Source of the DNA: JABWCQ01 sp964530625
GTDB lineage: Bacteria; Electryoneota; RPQS01
Direction: 5' to 3'
Length of the DNA: 64,000 nt
Assembly (NCBI GenBank): GCA_964530625.1
Contig: CAZHAK010000011.1
Location: forward strand, 1 to 64,000
The notes under the pieces were generated by a model. The model did not search any database. It was not told where the DNA came from and worked only from the letters and a program-made list of their open reading frames with translations. Of the stretch, positions 8,807 to 17,402 are shown piece by piece. Numbering within the stretch: the first letter of the stretch is position 1; every line of letters begins with the position of its first letter. The translations under genes and the position numbers were made by a program.

Positions 8807-8838
8807 AGCCCTTAGGAGATTTCCTAAGGGCTTTGTTT
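8807..8838 (+). terminator. Rho-independent terminator
   Basis: AGCCCTTAGGA (8807-8817) and TCCTAAGGGCT (8822-8832) form a perfect 11-pair stem with a GATT loop, followed by TTGTTT. It ends the barrel-thioredoxin transcript. Confidence 0.9.
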
Positions 8839-9428
8839 CGAACTTACGTTCACCCAACTCGCAGAACGAGAGGCGAAGAATCTGCGCTTACGTCAGTTGT
8901 GTCACCGCGCGGGCGAATAAATCGTGGAGCGTTATAATTTGTGCGCTGTACGATAAGCAGATTCCCGCTGGCCATCGAGGCAGGAACAGACAGGATCCCT
9001 GCGACTCCTCGTCAGAACATCTATATTCGCAGCATTTCAATGCCAACCCGCTTTGCAAGTTCCAGCGTAGTCGGAAAACTGATTTGATGGCTGGGATGTC
9101 AAATTTTTTACGGCGTTAGCTCACCCGAGGCAAATTTATGCTGTGCTGGTCAAAAGGAAGAGGCCAGACGTTTGTGAAGAAATTCTCAAACTTAGTGTGC
9201 CAAAGTCACGTAATTGGAACCCGATGTTTCGCATGAAGGTAGATCTGGCGGCCCCATTGTGAGCAGTGGATTACTATGCCGTTCTTTCGTAAATTAAGTT
9301 GAAGCTAAACCTTTTAAGAAAGTTTTCACATAAAGTGTTCAAGCTGCTAATAATAAACAATTCGCGCCGATAACCTGATAAACATTGTCAAATTCTGTGC
9401 GACAACCTAATTCGGAGGATTCTCAGAC
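8839..9428. other. Long non-coding stretch before gdhA
   Basis: I find no convincing gene in about 590 bases. On the minus strand a short open stretch ends at a TGA near 8852 (reading ...SSPLVLRVG) and runs back to stops near 9010. It could be the relic of a C-terminus but is too short to claim. The 3' part holds the predicted gdhA promoter and a GGAGG site at 9415-9419. Confidence 0.4.
9325..9353 (+). promoter_or_regulatory. Candidate promoter of gdhA
   Basis: TTCACA at 9325-9330 and TAATAA at 9348-9353 with a 17-base spacer, about 75 bases before the start codon. The -35 is weaker than in the other promoters listed. Confidence 0.4.
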
Positions 9429-10715
9429 ATGGCTGTCAAATCATTCAACGCTTTCGCTATGGCGCAAGCACAATTCGATCAAACCGCGAAGACGCTCGGG
9501 CTCGACTCTGCCACCAGCGAGCTATTGCGCCAACCTCTACGCGAGTACACAGTGGCCATTCCCATCCGGATGGACGACGGCTCAACACAGGTCTTTCGTG
9601 GATTCAGAGTGCAACACAACGATGCCCGCGGTCCGGGCAAGGGCGGCATCCGCTTCCATCCCATGGAAACTCTCGACACAGTGCGCGCTCTGGCGATGTG
9701 GATGACATGGAAATGCAGCGTGGTTGATATACCGCTCGGCGGCAGCAAAGGCGGGGTGATTTGCGATCCCCACAACTTGAGCCAGAGAGAGCAGGAGCAA
9801 ATTTGCCGAGGCTGGGTCCGACAGCTTGGAAAGGACATTGGCCCGGTGCGTGATGTCCCCGCACCGGATGTTATGACCAACGCGCAGCACATGCTGTGGA
9901 TGCTGGACGAGTACGAGACCATTCATGGCGGAAGATATCCGGGGCTCATCACCGGTAAGCCGGTCGGCATGGGCGGCTCGTTGGGCCGCACTGAAGCCAC
10001 CGGATTCGGTGTCATCTATACTTTGCGTGAAGCCTTGAAAGAAATGAGCATTCATCCCAAGGACACCATCGCCAGCGTTCAAGGCTTCGGCAACGTCGCT
10101 CAGCATGCTATTAAACTTTACACCCAATTGGGTGGTACTGTTGTTGCCATAGCATATTGGGATCAAAAAGATCAAGTCGCACGAACGCTGCGGAAGAAAG
10201 ACGGTATTGATCTTGACGCGCTCCGTAAAATTACTGATAAATTTGGCGGCGTGGATAAAGACAAGGCCAAGGATGCAGGATACGAAGTATTGCCCGCGGA
10301 AGCGTGGATTGAACAGGAAGTTGATATCCTGATTCCGGCAGCAATGGAGAACCAGGTTACCGCCGACAATGTCGGTACGATTTCTCAACGCGTGAAGATC
10401 GTCGCAGAAGGGGCAAATGGTCCGAGCACTCCGGAAGCCGACGCGGTCATGCATGCTCGTAAGATTTTCGTGCTGCCCGACCTGCTGGCCAATGCAGGCG
10501 GTGTGACCTGCAGCTACTTTGAGCAAGTACAGTGCAACATGAACTACTACTGGGAGAAGGACGAGGTGTTAGGTAAACTCGACACAAAAATGACTTCAGC
10601 CTATCTCCGCGTCAGCGAGTTAGCCCGTAAAAAGAATCTCTATATGCGTGACGCAGCCTACACCATCGCGGTTGATCGTGTGGCGCGAGCTTGCAAGGAT
10701 CGCGGATGGGTATAG
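9429..10715 (+). CDS. gdhA: Glutamate dehydrogenase (Glu/Leu/Phe/Val family)
   Basis: Reversible oxidative deamination of glutamate to 2-oxoglutarate and ammonium. Family landmarks are GPGKGGIRFHP near residue 70, DIPLGGSKGGV near 100 with the catalytic Lys, DVPAPDVMTN near 143 with the catalytic Asp, and the Rossmann motif GFGNVAQH near 219. At 428 residues it has the length of the hexameric bacterial/archaeal enzymes. GGAGG lies ten bases before the ATG. It is monocistronic, between its own promoter region and a downstream hairpin. Confidence 0.96.
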   Translation: MAVKSFNAFAMAQAQFDQTAKTLGLDSATSELLRQPLREYTVAIPIRMDDGSTQVFRGFRVQHNDARGPGKGGIRFHPMETLDTVRALAMWMTWKCSVVDIPLGGSKGGVICDPHNLSQREQEQICRGWVRQLGKDIGPVRDVPAPDVMTNAQHMLWMLDEYETIHGGRYPGLITGKPVGMGGSLGRTEATGFGVIYTLREALKEMSIHPKDTIASVQGFGNVAQHAIKLYTQLGGTVVAIAYWDQKDQVARTLRKKDGIDLDALRKITDKFGGVDKDKAKDAGYEVLPAEAWIEQEVDILIPAAMENQVTADNVGTISQRVKIVAEGANGPSTPEADAVMHARKIFVLPDLLANAGGVTCSYFEQVQCNMNYYWEKDEVLGKLDTKMTSAYLRVSELARKKNLYMRDAAYTIAVDRVARACKDRGWV

Positions 10716-10758
10716 CTAAATCCCTTGCAACTTAGCACGAAATCTTCCCTAGTGAATG

Positions 10759-10790
10759 ATGGAACCGGTCACTGTTGTGGCCGGTTCCAT
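10759..10790 (+). terminator. Strong hairpin downstream of gdhA
   Basis: ATGGAACCGGTCAC and GTGGCCGGTTCCAT pair over 14 positions (one G-T wobble) with a TGTT loop. No T run follows, so it may be a 3'-end stabiliser or a factor-dependent stop rather than a classic terminator. Confidence 0.55.
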
Positions 10791-11113
10791 ATAGGGACGC
10801 AGACGGGGCATGGCGGACGGATGGAATGATATGTCTCTTTGCGTGGCCTAATTTCCACCGTACGGGTGGTTGCTAAAATCACGCTGCCCGGCATAGTGGT
10901 TGCAACGAGTCAAGAATCTTACTTTTTCACAATATCACAAGTTTCAGAGTGTTTGCTTTTTTCTGCTGCATGACTCCTCTTCACGGACAATTGGCTGGAA
11001 TTCGTTAGGGACTATGAACGTCATTCAAGAAAAATTGTTCGTCTGTTTGCTGCGAGTATGCAAGTCCTTCACCACCATCGCGGACAGGCGAACACGTAGA
11101 GGACCGACTCGAC
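10791..11113. other. Intergenic stretch before the PEP-synthase-like gene
   Basis: No gene recognised. A weak promoter candidate is TTGGCT (10991-10996), 16 bases, TATGAA (11013-11018). AGAGGA near 11098 probably serves as the ribosome binding site of the gene at 11114. Confidence 0.35.
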
Positions 11114-13903
11114 ATGGATAAAATTAATCCAGATCTCGATAAACTTCTGCATGATCTGACAGAGCGTGCAAGGGAACTTAGCTGTCTCTATCAAGTCGAC
11201 GAGATTTTGAAGGACTATAATACTGAACTCGACGACGTTTTGCGAGATATTGTGAAGATAATTCCAACGGGCTGGCAATTCTCAGATATCTGTCGTTGTA
11301 GAATTCGATACGGAGATCAAGAATTTCTGTCGCCTTGGTTTGTCGAGTCGCCGTGGTCAATGTCGTCAGATATCGTTGTTCAAGAATTGACGATTGGTAC
11401 TATTGAAGTTTTCTATATTGAGAATCGGCCTGCCGCCGATTCTGGCCCGTTTTTGAATGAAGAAGTTCGGCTGATTAAGACCATTTCCGAGCGAATTTCC
11501 GGATTTATTCAGCACCGAAATCTGAGTCGAATCCTCAAAGAAGTTGAGCGAACGCGCGACGCTGGACAAGCACCTGCCGCCAGCGAGTGGAGAATCGCCG
11601 TTGATTTATTAGCTAGCACGAATCAAGTGCTATACTTTCGCATCGCGCGAAAGCTCCTGATCCTGCTCTGCCGTACTGGGCTTCCAGCCGCGAACGAGCT
11701 CCTACGCAAACTCGGACATGGACGCACTGGATCGTATCTTAATACGATCGAAGGTGACAATATGCCCAAGCAGATTGAATCATCAAGTGACATTGAGTCA
11801 ATCACTAATTCAATCTTTGGTCTAGCCTCCGAGCACATGTCCGCCTCAGATGTCCTGCAGCACGTGCAGGATTGGATGCGTGATGACCGGGCCGGATTTC
11901 TGCTTAAGGCTCTGTCAGATCCCTCTGCTGATCTCGCCGAGATTATCAGCGCGGTTCGCCGATACATTTTATTATCGCCATACGGGATTGACCTCTCCGA
12001 GTTTACGCGAAAGAGCATTCGCGTCGCGCTGATCCGGCGCGTTTTTTCGGATGACCTGAGTTATATCCGTATCGCAAAAGAATTCGTAAACTTGTACGAG
12101 TTTCACGATCTGCTGACGAGAATCGTGCATCCGGCTAGCAGTCACGGGAGACTCGGCGGTAAGAGTGCTGGATTGATTCTTGCTCAGAGCATCATTAGAA
12201 CGTATGCTGAAAAGAATCCTGAGTTAGCAGAAATTCGCATTCCGAAGACTTGGTACATGGCGTCGGACGCGCAGACGGCTTTCGTCCACTATAATAACTT
12301 GGAAGAAGTTGTCGAGCAGAAATATAAAGATGTCTCGCAAGTTCGGCAAGAGTATCCCCATATCATTCAGCTCTTCAAGCACTCAAAATTCCCGACTGAA
12401 ATGCTGCAAGGGCTTTCGACGGCTCTTGATGACTTTGGCGAGACTCCGTTAGTTGTACGAAGTTCGAGCTTGCTGGAAGACAGAATTGGCGCCGCCTTTT
12501 CGGGCAAATACAAAAGTCTATTTCTCGCAAATCAGGGCAGCAAAACTGAACGCTTGAATGCGCTGACCGACGCGATCGCGGAGGTTTACTCTTCCACGTT
12601 TGGCCCCGATCCGATTGAATATAGAATTGAACGCGGATTGGTTGATTTCCACGAGGAAATGAGCGTCATGATTCAGGAGGTAGTCGGAACCCGCGTCGGA
12701 AAGTATTATCTGCCGTCATGGGCCGGAGTCGCTTTCAGCAACAATGAGTTTCGATGGTCCCCACGAATCAAGCGTGAAGATGGACTGGTGCGCATCGTGC
12801 CGGGCTTAGGCACCCGAGCTGTTGATCGTTTAAGTGACGACTATCCGGTCCTTGCCGCGCCTGGCCAGCCCAAGTTGCGCGTCAATGTTTCTCTCGATGA
12901 GATGATGCGCTATTCACCTGCCAAGATAGACGTCATTAATCTTCTGGAGAATCGGTTTGAGACGATTGACTTTAGTAGTTTCCTTCAAGAGTGTGGCGAT
13001 GACTTACCTGATTTACAGAACATTGTTTCAGTCATAGATGGTGATCAATTACGTAGAGTGCCCGTAACGGGAATTGACCACGAAAACCAGTCGGCAATTG
13101 TTACCTTTCTCTCCTTGTTTGAGGAAACTCCATTTCTCGACAAACTGCATAAGATAGTGTCCACGTTACAAGAGGCTATGCAGACGCCCGTGGATATTGA
13201 GTTTGCTTCAGACGGAAAAAATCTTCACCTTTTGCAGTGTCGTCCGCAGAGTGCTTCGCATGACAGTGTTCCCGCGGTTATTCCTCGCGACCTACCGGAA
13301 AGCGCTTACGTGTTCACTGCACATAAGTTTGTGTCTAACGGAACCGTGCCAGAACTGAGCTATATCGTCTATGTTGACCCGGCAGGCTACTCGTCATTAG
13401 AAAGCATTGACGAGTTACGTGCCGTGGGGAGAGCCGTCAGTGAACTGAATAAATTGTTGCCCAAGCGCGGATTCATTTTGATTGGGCCCGGACGCTGGGG
13501 TAGTCGCGGCGATATCAAACTTGGTGTAGACGTTACTTACTCGGACATCAATAACACGGCAGCGTTGATTGAAGTTGCCCGCAAGATGGGCCACTATACT
13601 CCGGATCTGTCGTTCGGAACGCATTTCTTTCAAGATCTTGTTGAAGCTGGAATTCGCTACCTGCCTCTTTACCCAGACGACCCTTCAGTGATCTTCAATG
13701 AAGCATTACTCGTAAACTCAAAGAGCGTTCTTCTGGATCTGCTTCCGCATTACAAACATTTGGATCATGTCGTGCGCGTTATTGATGTACCGGCAGTGAC
13801 GGATGGCAAAGTGCTCAAGATTTTCATGAATGCCGACCAGAACGAAGCAGTGGGTATTCTTTCCACCCCCTCCACTCTTCTGGCCAGCAAATCACTTGAC
13901 TGA
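11114..13903 (+). CDS. PEP/pyruvate-binding protein lacking the phosphohistidine domain
   Basis: A 929-residue cytoplasmic protein. Residues 1 to about 160 look like a sensory GAF-type domain (inference from pattern). From about 345 comes the ATP-binding PPDK_N-like part: LGGKSAGLILA near 347 and VVRSSSLLEDRIGAAFSGKYKS near 446. The C-terminus has LIGPGRWGSRG near 789 and GTHFFQDL near 835, which I associate with Bacteroidetes-type PEP/pyruvate-binding proteins. The mobile His domain (TSH motif) and the PEP-binding barrel of true PEP synthase are absent, so it is unlikely to make PEP by itself. It may be a phosphotransfer or regulatory protein. The ATG has AGAGGA just upstream. Confidence 0.8.
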   Translation: MDKINPDLDKLLHDLTERARELSCLYQVDEILKDYNTELDDVLRDIVKIIPTGWQFSDICRCRIRYGDQEFLSPWFVESPWSMSSDIVVQELTIGTIEVFYIENRPAADSGPFLNEEVRLIKTISERISGFIQHRNLSRILKEVERTRDAGQAPAASEWRIAVDLLASTNQVLYFRIARKLLILLCRTGLPAANELLRKLGHGRTGSYLNTIEGDNMPKQIESSSDIESITNSIFGLASEHMSASDVLQHVQDWMRDDRAGFLLKALSDPSADLAEIISAVRRYILLSPYGIDLSEFTRKSIRVALIRRVFSDDLSYIRIAKEFVNLYEFHDLLTRIVHPASSHGRLGGKSAGLILAQSIIRTYAEKNPELAEIRIPKTWYMASDAQTAFVHYNNLEEVVEQKYKDVSQVRQEYPHIIQLFKHSKFPTEMLQGLSTALDDFGETPLVVRSSSLLEDRIGAAFSGKYKSLFLANQGSKTERLNALTDAIAEVYSSTFGPDPIEYRIERGLVDFHEEMSVMIQEVVGTRVGKYYLPSWAGVAFSNNEFRWSPRIKREDGLVRIVPGLGTRAVDRLSDDYPVLAAPGQPKLRVNVSLDEMMRYSPAKIDVINLLENRFETIDFSSFLQECGDDLPDLQNIVSVIDGDQLRRVPVTGIDHENQSAIVTFLSLFEETPFLDKLHKIVSTLQEAMQTPVDIEFASDGKNLHLLQCRPQSASHDSVPAVIPRDLPESAYVFTAHKFVSNGTVPELSYIVYVDPAGYSSLESIDELRAVGRAVSELNKLLPKRGFILIGPGRWGSRGDIKLGVDVTYSDINNTAALIEVARKMGHYTPDLSFGTHFFQDLVEAGIRYLPLYPDDPSVIFNEALLVNSKSVLLDLLPHYKHLDHVVRVIDVPAVTDGKVLKIFMNADQNEAVGILSTPSTLLASKSLD

Positions 13904-14217
13904 CGTACGGGCTGTGGAAGGACGAATTTCCATTCCCGAATCTACCGGAGAACCCAGAGCTGCAACGGAGTGATTCTCCCAATAGAGTCAAAGATGTTTG
14001 TCGTGCTTTAGTTGTACTTTAATGTCTGCGCGAGTACCGCGCCACGGTTAAAGTGAATGTTCCGCAGCTATGACTACAGGAGACTACACCAGCCGCGCCA
14101 CATACACCCGTCAAGAAGAAACGTAAAGAAGGCTGTTAGTTTAGCGGCGCGCTGATGCAAAGAAGCCCCCAGGATATCTCCTAAGGGCTTCTTTTACTTG
14201 GAGCTTGTGCCTATCTG
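13904..14217. other. Convergent intergenic stretch
   Basis: No gene recognised. A short plus-frame stretch near 14085-14139 reads TTPAAPHTPVKKKRKEGC before a stop. It resembles a basic protein tail, but a stop lies just upstream, so it is at most a relic. The 3' end carries a bidirectional terminator. Confidence 0.35.
14160..14195. terminator. Bidirectional terminator between convergent genes
   Basis: AAGAAGCCC...AGGA and TCCT...GGGCTTCTT pair (13 of 15 positions) around TATC, with A-rich and T-rich flanks. It lies between the plus-strand PEP-synthase-like gene and the minus-strand nitrate operon, so it can end both. Confidence 0.85.
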
Positions 14218-14919
14218 CTATTGCGCACCAGCTAAGGCTCTGGGAAAGAGAATGTTGTTCTCCTTGTGGATGTGCCAATGCAGGTCTTTTTCAAGTTCTT
14301 CCAGACCGGCATACAATCCACGAAAAGTGTTGCAGGCTCCTGCCGGAGGAGAATAGCTCTTGGTCAATTCACGGATTTGCTCAAGAGCGCGTCCCACGAA
14401 TTCGTGCTCTGCTTCCATCACGCTGACGGGTCCAAGCAATTGGGCAGCAGCGGATGCGGGAAGCGAACCTTTCTCCAATTGCTTTATGGCCGGAAAGAGA
14501 ATGTTTTCCTCCTTGTACATGTGCGAATCGAGTTCGGCATAAATCGCCGAGTAGGTTTCGAGAATATCTTTAAGCTCCGAGTGATTCTCACCATGAACTC
14601 GATACACCTTCTCCGCCATTTGTCCCAACAATGGCAACACATTGCGAAGATAGTCGTGATGTTGACTCAGAATGTTGTCCACCAAGTCTGACATCGTCGC
14701 CTTTGACCAATCCGGTTCAGCACCTGTATCTGCTCTGACTTCCTGTGCATTCATCTCGGAAATGACGAGTTGAGGGTCGAGGTTTTTCTCTGCACATGCT
14801 TTGCTAAGAGCGTGTCCTCCATGGCAGCAGTAGTCTATTTGAAATTTCTGAAAAATGTGCGCGCGGCCGGGATTTTCTACAACCAGTTGACCGACAGGAG
14901 TTTCGAGTGAAATATCCAT
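14218..14919 (-). CDS. Iron-sulfur cluster repair di-iron protein (RIC: ScdA/YtfE/NorA type)
   Basis: Repairs iron-sulfur clusters damaged by nitric oxide or oxidants. The N-terminal ScdA-type segment has DYCCHGG (Cys-Cys at 31-32). The rest is a hemerythrin-like four-helix bundle with QHHDYLRN, HMYKEENILFP, EAEHEFVG and HWHIHKENNILFP providing the His/Glu di-iron ligands. The frame extends upstream to 15000, but the ATG at 14919 (MDISLETPVG) with AGGAT ahead of it gives the family N-terminus. It is the last gene of the nitrate operon, which fits protection from NO made during nitrate and nitrite reduction. Confidence 0.93.
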   Translation of the reverse strand: MDISLETPVGQLVVENPGRAHIFQKFQIDYCCHGGHALSKACAEKNLDPQLVISEMNAQEVRADTGAEPDWSKATMSDLVDNILSQHHDYLRNVLPLLGQMAEKVYRVHGENHSELKDILETYSAIYAELDSHMYKEENILFPAIKQLEKGSLPASAAAQLLGPVSVMEAEHEFVGRALEQIRELTKSYSPPAGACNTFRGLYAGLEELEKDLHWHIHKENNILFPRALAGAQ

Positions 14920-14927
14920 TTGATATC

Positions 14928-15240
14928 CTATTTTGTGAAGTGTGTGTTCTGAAAGAGTTCTCTTAGCACTTGATTTCCGTATTCTAGCGGGTAAAAACAC
15001 CAGTTTACGAGTGCGATACCGTACAACGTGTATAGCGTCGCTTTGTTTTTTGTCGGATCCGGATCAAATTGAAATCCGAGTTCCTGCATCTTTGTGGTCA
15101 CGATGAACCAATTCATCCAGACGGCGGATTCGCAAAGCAAGCAGGGAATTGAAATCTACGAATTTCAATAGGCGCCCTTCTTTCCTTCCTTTCCAAAGGG
15201 ATGTATCTTCGACGTTCCCATTTGTGAGTTTTTTAGCCAT
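14928..15240 (-). CDS. Small protein split by an apparent +1 frameshift, or two overlapping small genes
   Basis: An ATG at 15240 with GGAG eight bases upstream opens a frame reading MAKKLTNGNVEDTSLWKGRK and so on to a TGA at 15064 (58 residues). The frame shifted by one base, open to 14928, reads NWFIVTTKMQELGFQFDPDP, then a hydrophobic helix (TLYTLYGIALVNWCFYPLEY). The first frame looks protein-like up to about RIRRLDE and then degrades, and the second looks protein-like from there on. Dropping one T near 15112 would join them into one protein of about 100 residues with one membrane helix. It lies between narK and the RIC gene. I do not recognise the family. Confidence 0.55.
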
Positions 15241-15263
15241 TGTATCTCCGTTTTCAAAGACAA

Positions 15264-16787
15264 TTAGGAAGGCTTGGTTTCCATTGGATGGTCGTGGCGG
15301 TCTTCTATTTGCCGCATCAGAGCCGGCGCTTTCACGTGCATCATTTTCTGAACTACATAGTGCATCCAGATCAAACAAACAAAGGCAAGTACCGTTAGGA
15401 ACATCCACGACGTCGTCCAAAGCCCTGTCCACTTCAACATGTAGCCGAATAAAATTGGACAGACGAACCCACCCAGCCCGCCGACCACACCGACAATTCC
15501 TCCAACGACTCCAACCTGTTCCGGGTAGTAATCCGGGATATAGCGATAGACTGCGGCACTGCCGATTCCCATCATGATACCTACGACGAAGACGAGGAAT
15601 ATAAATATCCAGATGTTGGCCTGAAAGTGGAGGTGTGTTATGCCCTTCGCCAGAAGTTGCTTTTTGGTAACCTTCTCCCCCACTTCGACCGTTGTGCGAT
15701 GCCAGAACTCTCCTGCCGGAAAAATAAGAAACGCGTTTTTTTCTTGATGCGATCTCCACTCCGTCGGCTCAGGCTGAATTTTGTATTCACGCTGATCCAC
15801 TTTGATCAGACTATCTGAGACGAAGGTCACCGTTCCATCGCGCATGGCCATGACTCCTGAACCGGGCGATTCGATGTCCATTCGTGGCACAACCAAGAGT
15901 GCGCAACCGACCAGAATCACACTAAGCACCCAATACATAACACGACGCGCGCCAAACCTATCTGACATCCAGCCACCAAGCGCGCGAATCACACCGGCTG
16001 GCAGACTGAAGATCGCGGCCATTAGACCGGCAGATGCGACGCTCATCGTGTACACGTTCACATAATACGGTATCAACCACTGCGACAACGCGACGAATGC
16101 ACCAAATACGAGGAAGTAGTACAACCCAAAGCGCCACACGCGCATATACTTCAGCGGCTCAAGACGCTGCTTCAATGTGAAGCCTTTTGAGTGCACGGCT
16201 ACTTTTTCGTACGTGAAGATGTAGAAGATGATCGCCATGATGACCAACGCTACCGCGTAAAGTTTCGGAAGCATGCGCCATCCTTCGATATTCGTCCCAC
16301 CGTCCGTCAACCAGCGGAGGATAAACGGCGCGCACATACTCGTCAGCGCCGAACCTGCGTTACCGACGCCGAAAATTCCGAGAGCAGTACCCTGTCGCTC
16401 CTTTGAAAACCAAACGGATGTATAGGCAATACCTACGGCGAATGACGCGCCGGTCAATCCAAATCCCAAACTTGCAAACACAAACTGGTAGTATTCGTTT
16501 GCCGCCCCGGTCATGAACATGGGGATGGCAGAAGCGAGCATAAGCAACGTGTACACGCGCCGTCCGCCATACTTATCGGCCAGCACTCCAACTGGAAGAC
16601 GCATCAGAGAACCAGTTAACACCGGAATACCAATCAGCCAACCCATCTGCGCCTTGTCCCAAAGAAATACGTCGTTGTCAACAAGGTAAGTAACCAACAC
16701 GCCGTTCATCATCCATCCTGCAAAGCAAATGGTGAACGCGATGGTGTTCAGGATCAGTACCTGGATTGCCTTTCTGCGATCTTGCAT
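15264..16787 (-). CDS. narK: Nitrate/nitrite transporter of the NarK (NNP, MFS) family
   Basis: Imports nitrate for the cytoplasmic nitrate reductase and/or exchanges nitrite. It has twelve predicted helices with the NNP signatures GIFGVGNAGSALTS near residue 140 and VGGIVGVVGGLGG near 437, and MFS loop motifs LADKYGGRR and MSDRFGARR. At 507 residues it is longer than usual because about 80 hydrophilic residues (about 308-390) are inserted between helices in the second half. AGGGAGG stands just before the ATG. It follows the cytochrome genes in the nitrate operon. Confidence 0.92.
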   Translation of the reverse strand: MQDRRKAIQVLILNTIAFTICFAGWMMNGVLVTYLVDNDVFLWDKAQMGWLIGIPVLTGSLMRLPVGVLADKYGGRRVYTLLMLASAIPMFMTGAANEYYQFVFASLGFGLTGASFAVGIAYTSVWFSKERQGTALGIFGVGNAGSALTSMCAPFILRWLTDGGTNIEGWRMLPKLYAVALVIMAIIFYIFTYEKVAVHSKGFTLKQRLEPLKYMRVWRFGLYYFLVFGAFVALSQWLIPYYVNVYTMSVASAGLMAAIFSLPAGVIRALGGWMSDRFGARRVMYWVLSVILVGCALLVVPRMDIESPGSGVMAMRDGTVTFVSDSLIKVDQREYKIQPEPTEWRSHQEKNAFLIFPAGEFWHRTTVEVGEKVTKKQLLAKGITHLHFQANIWIFIFLVFVVGIMMGIGSAAVYRYIPDYYPEQVGVVGGIVGVVGGLGGFVCPILFGYMLKWTGLWTTSWMFLTVLAFVCLIWMHYVVQKMMHVKAPALMRQIEDRHDHPMETKPS

Positions 16788-16802
16788 TCCACCTCCCTGT
16801 TG

Positions 16803-17402
16803 TTAACGGTTGCCGCTTTCGCTCACTATATCAGCTTCGGCGCGCACTGCTAAACCGTATAGCAAGTGACTGAGTCCGAAATACCCTGCGATTGTGGCAA
16901 GGACGCTCAGTATCACATGGAGCTTATACTGCTTCAAATTGTACAGGAACAGGCTCCAAGGATCGCCATGCGTTTTGTTTAGGGGATGTGTTCCATCGAG
17001 ATACTCTTGTGCGTCAGAAATGCCGTCTTTATCCAAATCGCTTTCGAATCCGTATACATTCGCCAACTGTTCCGGATGAGCACGAAGCTCTAAGAACTTA
17101 GTTTTTCCAAGCTTTGTGACAATGTTGTTTCCAAACTCGTTCAAGACAGGACTCTGCACGACCATTCCGGGTGCAAATGCTCCACGTGCGGCATTCAAGC
17201 GATTCAACTCGTCCGGAGTCAAACTTCCGATTTGCCCACGCGAGGCTCCTTCTGGGCCGTCTGCGTTGGCGTGGCACATTGCGCAGTTAATTGGCCTGCC
17301 TGAATTCTCTTCGGAAAAGCGCTGAAACTCAGGATATGCGAAACAGCTGCCTACAAGAGCAAATGTAATGAGTGATGCAATTATTGTTATCATGAGCTTC
17401 AT
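16803..17402 (-). CDS. Exported monoheme cytochrome c with C-terminal membrane anchor
   Basis: The signal peptide covers residues 1 to about 22. The heme site is CAMCH at 40-44. Near residue 119 is ESDLDKDGISDAQEYLDG, a calcium-binding type-3-thrombospondin-like or EF-like loop. A single hydrophobic helix near residue 165 (VILSVLATIAGYFGLSHLLYG) would anchor it with the heme domain outside. Its ATG overlaps the cytochrome b stop by ATGA, so it is likely a subunit of the same complex, taking electrons from the Rieske centre. Confidence 0.85.
   Translation of the reverse strand: MKLMITIIASLITFALVGSCFAYPEFQRFSEENSGRPINCAMCHANADGPEGASRGQIGSLTPDELNRLNAARGAFAPGMVVQSPVLNEFGNNIVTKLGKTKFLELRAHPEQLANVYGFESDLDKDGISDAQEYLDGTHPLNKTHGDPWSLFLYNLKQYKLHVILSVLATIAGYFGLSHLLYGLAVRAEADIVSESGNR

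Noticed and set aside
8850..9010. Minus-strand open stretch ending SSPLVLRVG
   Set aside because: Only about 40-55 codons between stops, without a start or family match; noted as a possible relic only.
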